The notes beneath the pieces were generated by a model that was given only the letters and a program-made list of their open reading frames with translations, searched no databases and was not told the DNA's origin. Position numbers and translations under genes: made by a program. This document shows, one piece after another, positions 5,916 through 9,208 of a stretch of DNA of 9,208 nt. Where the stretch lies: contig CAXFLH010000061.1 in assembly GCA_964003875.1 (NCBI GenBank), forward strand, positions 1-9,208, read 5' to 3'. Source of the DNA: UBA8444 sp964003875 (GTDB lineage Bacteria; Bacteroidota; Bacteroidia; Flavobacteriales; UBA7312). Position 1 is the stretch's first letter. Each line of letters begins with the position of its first letter.

Positions 5916-7436
5916 ATGCAAAGAGAGTTGTCAGAACAAGAGGTTGTGAGGAGAGAGTCCTTACAAAAGTTATTAGAATTAGGCATAAACCCTTACCCTT
6001 CAGAGTTATTTGATGTTAATGTTTCGGCTACTGAAATAAAGAAAAACTACAATTCTGATAAACTTGGCTATAAGAATATCCAAATTGCTGGTCGATTGAT
6101 GAGTCGTAGAGTAATGGGAAAAGCCTCTTTTGCTGAGCTACAAGATAGTACGGGTAGAATACAACTCTATTTTAATCGAGATGAAATTTGTCCCGATGAG
6201 GATAAAACCATGTACAACACCGTCTTTAAAAAACTCCTTGATATTGGAGACTTTATAGGGGTTAAGGGCTATGTGTTTACTACTAAGGTTGGTGAAATTT
6301 CTATACATGTAGAAAGTTTCGTTGTTTTAAGTAAAACACTAAGACCATTACCGTTGCCAAAAACCGATGCTGATGGTAAAATATACGATGCCTTTACTGA
6401 TCCAGAGAAAAGATACCGTCAGCGTTATGTTGATTTGGTGGTTAATCCACACGTTAAAGAAGCATTTATTAAGCGAACACAGCTGACTAACTCTATGCGT
6501 TCTTATCTAAATGATAAAGGATATCTAGAAGTAGAAACGCCTGTTTTACAACCTATTTATGGAGGTGCGGCAGCACGTCCTTTCAAAACACATCACAACA
6601 CTTTAGACATGCCTCTTTATTTACGTATTGCAAACGAGCTCTATCTCAAGAGATTGATTGTTGGTGGTTTTGATGGTGTTTATGAATTTTCTAAAGATTT
6701 TAGAAACGAGGGAATGAGTAGATTTCATAATCCAGAGTTTACGCAAGTTGAACTGTATGTGGCTTATAAAGACTACAATTGGATGATGGATTTGGTGGAA
6801 GAAATGGTAGAAAAAATTGCTTTAGACCTACACGGCACTACTGAAGTACAAGTTGGCGAAAACCTCATCAATTTCCAAAGACCTTGGAGGCGATTTACTA
6901 TGTATGAAGCCATTGAAAACTGCACAGGTATTGATATTTCTGAAATGGACGAGGCAACTATGGCAAAGACAGCCAAGGAGTTAGGAATTAGTGTAGATTC
7001 TTCTATGGGTAGAGGTAAGTTAATTGACGAGATTTTTGGGGGGAAATGTGAAGGGCAATTGATACAGCCTACATTCATAACAGATTACCCTGTTGAAATG
7101 TCGCCATTGGCCAAAAAACACAGAAAAAAACAGGGTTTAGTAGAACGATTTGAAGCTATTTGTAATGGTAAAGAAATATGTAATGCATTTTCAGAGCTTA
7201 ATGACCCTATTGACCAAAGAGAACGTTTTGAAGAGCAATTAAAATTAGCAAAAAGAGGTGACGAAGAAGCTATGGTCTTAGATGAAGATTTTTTACGTTC
7301 CATAGAATATGGTATGCCTCCTACGGCTGGACTAGGAATTGGTATTGATAGATTATCTATGATAATGACCAATAGTAACTCTATTCAAGATGTGTTATTC
7401 TTCCCTCAGATGAAGCCTGAAAACAATACCGAATAA
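5916..7436 (+). CDS. lysS: Lysyl-tRNA synthetase, class II
   Basis: LysRS charges tRNA-Lys with lysine in the cytosol. With the ATG at 5916 the protein has 506 residues, a normal family length, and begins MQRELSEQEVVRRE as in related Bacteroidota enzymes. The N-terminal OB-fold anticodon-binding domain spans about 55-140 (GRLMSRRVMGKASFAELQD at 59-77). The class II catalytic core follows: motif 1 GYLEVETP (202-209), the YGGAAARPF loop (215-223), motif 2 FRNEG with HNPEFTQVE (262-279) and motif 3 GLGIGIDRL (473-481), then the typical C-terminal end DVLFFPQMKPE. A TTG at 5898 would add six residues but falls inside the promoter-like element, so I prefer the ATG. The gene ends in tandem TAA codons, and gpsA begins immediately after the second one, suggesting a two-gene operon. 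Confidence 0.96.
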   Translation: MQRELSEQEVVRRESLQKLLELGINPYPSELFDVNVSATEIKKNYNSDKLGYKNIQIAGRLMSRRVMGKASFAELQDSTGRIQLYFNRDEICPDEDKTMYNTVFKKLLDIGDFIGVKGYVFTTKVGEISIHVESFVVLSKTLRPLPLPKTDADGKIYDAFTDPEKRYRQRYVDLVVNPHVKEAFIKRTQLTNSMRSYLNDKGYLEVETPVLQPIYGGAAARPFKTHHNTLDMPLYLRIANELYLKRLIVGGFDGVYEFSKDFRNEGMSRFHNPEFTQVELYVAYKDYNWMMDLVEEMVEKIALDLHGTTEVQVGENLINFQRPWRRFTMYEAIENCTGIDISEMDEATMAKTAKELGISVDSSMGRGKLIDEIFGGKCEGQLIQPTFITDYPVEMSPLAKKHRKKQGLVERFEAICNGKEICNAFSELNDPIDQRERFEEQLKLAKRGDEEAMVLDEDFLRSIEYGMPPTAGLGIGIDRLSMIMTNSNSIQDVLFFPQMKPENNTE

Positions 7437-7439
7437 TAA

Positions 7440-8435
7440 ATGTCTTTGTTCAAAAACATAGCGGTAATTGGTGGTGGTAGTTGGGCAACAGCTATCATTA
7501 AGATGCTCTCAGAAAATCAAGAATCACTGAGTTGGTGGATGCGTAACGATGATAATATTGCCCACATCAAACGCTATGGCAACAACCCCAATTATATTAG
7601 CGCTGCCGAGTTATTTCCTAACAAACTCACAATCGATTCTGATATTAATGCTATTGTTGATGCCGCTGATTGTATCGTCCTGGCCGTACCATCAGCTTTT
7701 TTGGTAACAACTCTAGGATCTTTGAGTGTATCAATAAAAGATAAATTTGTGGTGTCTGCAATAAAGGGAATTGTACCTGAGAATAATACTATAATTGGCG
7801 ATTATCTACATGAAAATTATCACATTTCTTATGAAAATATAGGTGTTGTAACAGGTCCGTGCCATGCTGAAGAAGTCGCTTTAGAACGCCTTTCATACTT
7901 AACGGTTGCTTGTGAAGATGTTAGGAAAGCAGAATGGTTTACTGAGCAAATTGCCTGCCGATATATCAAAGCTAATGTTTCTGAAGATATCTATGGTACT
8001 GAAATTGCTGCTGTACTAAAAAACGTAATAGCTATAGCTTCCGGAGTTTGTCATAGTTTAGGTTATGGTGATAATTTTCAAGCCGTTTTAGCCTCTAATG
8101 CCATACGAGAAATCAAACGCTTTGTAGATGCTGTTCATCCTATTAAAAGAGATATCAAAGAGTCAGCCTATTTAGGTGACTTATTGGTTACTGTATATTC
8201 TCAATTCAGTAGAAACCGAACCTTTGGAAATATGATAGGTAAAGGATATTCTGTAAAGTCAGCACAGCTAGAAATGAATATGGTCGCTGAAGGCTATAAT
8301 GCTGTTAAATGTATCAAAGAAATTAACGAGCAATACAATATTGAGATGCCAATTACAGATGCCGTCTTTAACATTTTATACGAAAAGATTTCTCCTGTAA
8401 TAGAGATGCGCTTATTATCCGATAGGCTGAATTAG
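7440..8435 (+). CDS. gpsA: NAD(P)-dependent glycerol-3-phosphate dehydrogenase GpsA
   Basis: GpsA reduces dihydroxyacetone phosphate to sn-glycerol-3-phosphate, the backbone for phospholipid synthesis. The 331-residue cytosolic protein has the N-terminal Rossmann motif VIGGGSWATA (9-18), SAIKGIVPE (106-114) with conserved K109, VTGPCHAEEVA (137-147), the helix LKNVIAIASG (193-202) with the catalytic lysine K194, and QFSRNRTFG (255-263) with the substrate phosphate-binding R260, followed by MVAEGYNAV (281-289). Length and motif order match the family. It begins 3 bp after lysS and has no visible promoter of its own, so it is probably cotranscribed with it. Its TAG stop at 8433-8435 overlaps the stop codon of a decayed gene on the opposite strand. 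Confidence 0.95.
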   Translation: MSLFKNIAVIGGGSWATAIIKMLSENQESLSWWMRNDDNIAHIKRYGNNPNYISAAELFPNKLTIDSDINAIVDAADCIVLAVPSAFLVTTLGSLSVSIKDKFVVSAIKGIVPENNTIIGDYLHENYHISYENIGVVTGPCHAEEVALERLSYLTVACEDVRKAEWFTEQIACRYIKANVSEDIYGTEIAAVLKNVIAIASGVCHSLGYGDNFQAVLASNAIREIKRFVDAVHPIKRDIKESAYLGDLLVTVYSQFSRNRTFGNMIGKGYSVKSAQLEMNMVAEGYNAVKCIKEINEQYNIEMPITDAVFNILYEKISPVIEMRLLSDRLN

Positions 8436-8577
8436 TCGCACTTTTGACAAACATCAAGAGATTCAAAACTCCATTTATTAGAGCGGCTATATCCAATTTA
8501 TTCACAAGAATTTTCTTCGCTATTGTAAAACCACCTTTCAAAATAGGCTCTGCACATAACTCATCTGTTGTTGGTAC
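8432..8577 (-). pseudogene. Decayed Kunitz/BPTI-type domain gene fragment
   Basis: The minus-strand translation gives CRAYFERWFYNSEENSC, then E, a stop, IGYSRSNKW and SFESLDVCQKCD, ending in TAA at 8432-8434. The first two cysteines are 16 residues apart, as are Cys14 and Cys30 in bovine pancreatic trypsin inhibitor, and the R-W-F-Y-N core sits at the same offset as R-Y-F-Y-N there. A tyrosine lies five residues after the second cysteine and a Phe six before the next, also as in BPTI. The cysteine expected eight residues after the second one is Ser (TCT), and position two after it is TAA. Just upstream in another frame, VPTTDELCAEPILKG matches the first Kunitz segment (C-x-E-P-x-x-x-G), so a frameshift separates the two. 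No start codon or clear signal peptide is found between this and uvrC. This family inhibits serine proteases and is normally secreted; here it cannot be made intact. Confidence 0.6.
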
Positions 8578-8668
8578 ATAGCTTCATTTAGGTTGTTTTC
8601 TTCGCAATTTTAAACAAAGAGAAAAAAGACAATAGATGTTGATAGAAATTATGTTGATTGTACTAATT

Positions 8669-9208
8669 TCAAAAATTATACTTTTTTGGATTAGGGTTTT
8701 TCCTATCTAAGATAAGCTTTGCCTTAGTCTTGCCTACTAAATTCTCCAATTCTTTTTGACTGGCTTCTAAAACACGTTTTACAGAGCCAAAATGACTGAT
8801 TAAAGTTTCGACTGTCTTTGGCCCAATGCCTACAATACCATCTAATGATGTACCTAAACTGTTTTTACTTCTTCGGTTTCTGTGGTGGTTAATACTAAAA
8901 CGATGGGCTTCATTGCGAAGCTGCTGAATGACTTTTAGACTTTCGGAACGTTTGTCTAAGTACAAGGGAATACTATCATTAGGAAAATATATTTCTTCTA
9001 ACCTTTTGGCAATACCTATTATCGCTATGGTATGATGTAGGTTTAGTTTTTCTAAGCTTTTTAAAGCAGAGCTGAGCTGTCCTTTACCGCCATCTATTAC
9101 TATAAGTTGAGGTAGGTCTTGACCTTCATTCATTAAGCGTTTATAGCGTCTAAATACCACCTCTTCCATAGATGCAAAATCATCAGGGCCTGATACGGTT
9201 TTGATATT
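8669..9208 (-). CDS. uvrC: Excinuclease ABC subunit C, C-terminal part
   Basis: The last 179 codons of UvrC, which makes both incisions around DNA lesions in nucleotide excision repair together with UvrA and UvrB. The gene begins beyond the right edge of the window; the frame is open to 9208. The fragment starts NIKTVSGPDDFASMEEV, typical of the C-terminal RNase H-like nuclease domain. It contains VIDGGKGQL with the catalytic aspartate and RNEAHRF with the catalytic histidine. The helix-hairpin-helix DNA-binding pair follows at the end (LDGIVGIGPKTVETLISHFG, then a second hairpin around LVGKTKAKLI). The first catalytic aspartate and the GIY-YIG and UvrB-binding parts lie outside. It ends in TGA at 8669-8671 and converges on gpsA, with the decayed Kunitz-type fragment between them. 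Confidence 0.96.
   Translation of the reverse strand, partial: NIKTVSGPDDFASMEEVVFRRYKRLMNEGQDLPQLIVIDGGKGQLSSALKSLEKLNLHHTIAIIGIAKRLEEIYFPNDSIPLYLDKRSESLKVIQQLRNEAHRFSINHHRNRRSKNSLGTSLDGIVGIGPKTVETLISHFGSVKRVLEASQKELENLVGKTKAKLILDRKNPNPKKYNF

Noticed and set aside
6773..7372. Two minus-strand open frames (6773-7078 and 7085-7372) inside lysS
   Set aside because: They lie antisense to conserved LysRS catalytic sequence and have Ser/Pro/Ile-rich translations typical of shadow frames.
8382..8565. Alternative minus-strand frame continuing from CAEPILKG through GGFTIAKKILVNKLDIAA into gpsA
   Set aside because: It is open for about 60 codons, but beyond CAEPILKG it has no cysteine pattern or family resemblance and runs antisense into the conserved end of gpsA. 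Best seen as a chance frame.
8450..8580. Plus-strand open frame (TNIKRFKTPFIRAAIS...) antisense to the Kunitz-like relic
   Set aside because: No start codon and no recognisable domain. The cysteine and aromatic spacing on the minus strand is a much more specific signal.

Overview
The window is low-GC DNA from a bacterium that I place in the Bacteroidota, most likely a Flavobacteriales-type lineage. The reasons are the SIS-domain phosphoglucose/phosphomannose isomerase, the style of the LysRS and GpsA sequences (for example the LysRS motif 2 region 'FRNEGMSRFHNPEFT'), the lack of clear Shine-Dalgarno sequences, and TAnnTTTG-type -7 promoter elements in front of several genes. No rRNA, tRNA, CRISPR array or insertion sequence is visible.

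Layout. Positions 1-997 (minus strand) are the edge of what looks like a sugar or surface-glycan locus: the first 108 codons of an NAD-dependent epimerase/dehydratase, overlapped by the end of a TIM-barrel sugar isomerase-like gene. The reading frame of that gene continues past its first ATG without any usable start, so it looks 5'-truncated. Positions 1102-5820 (minus strand) hold five or six housekeeping-type genes in one direction: a duplicated-ATPase peptide ABC transporter protein, a PolB-like 3'-5' exonuclease, a small membrane protein split over two overlapping frames (probably frameshifted), the lipoate-pathway octanoyltransferase lipB, and a bifunctional phosphoglucose/phosphomannose isomerase. 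A short intergenic region (5821-5915) carries back-to-back promoter-like elements. On the plus strand it leads into lysS and gpsA, which are 3 bp apart. uvrC enters from the right end on the minus strand, converging on gpsA.

The most unusual item lies between gpsA and uvrC. The 230 bp that seem empty hold, on the minus strand, a decayed Kunitz/BPTI-type domain with the expected cysteine and aromatic spacing, one in-frame stop, one lost cysteine, and an apparent 25-bp frameshifting deletion at a direct repeat. Its stop codon overlaps the stop codon of gpsA.

The genes do not form one pathway. LipB acts in lipoyl-protein synthesis, the isomerase supplies fructose-6-phosphate/mannose-6-phosphate, LysRS serves translation, GpsA makes the glycerol-3-phosphate backbone of phospholipids, and UvrC serves excision repair. 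I found no convincing new multi-gene system. The points of interest are three decayed or broken genes and the overlapping promoter architecture.
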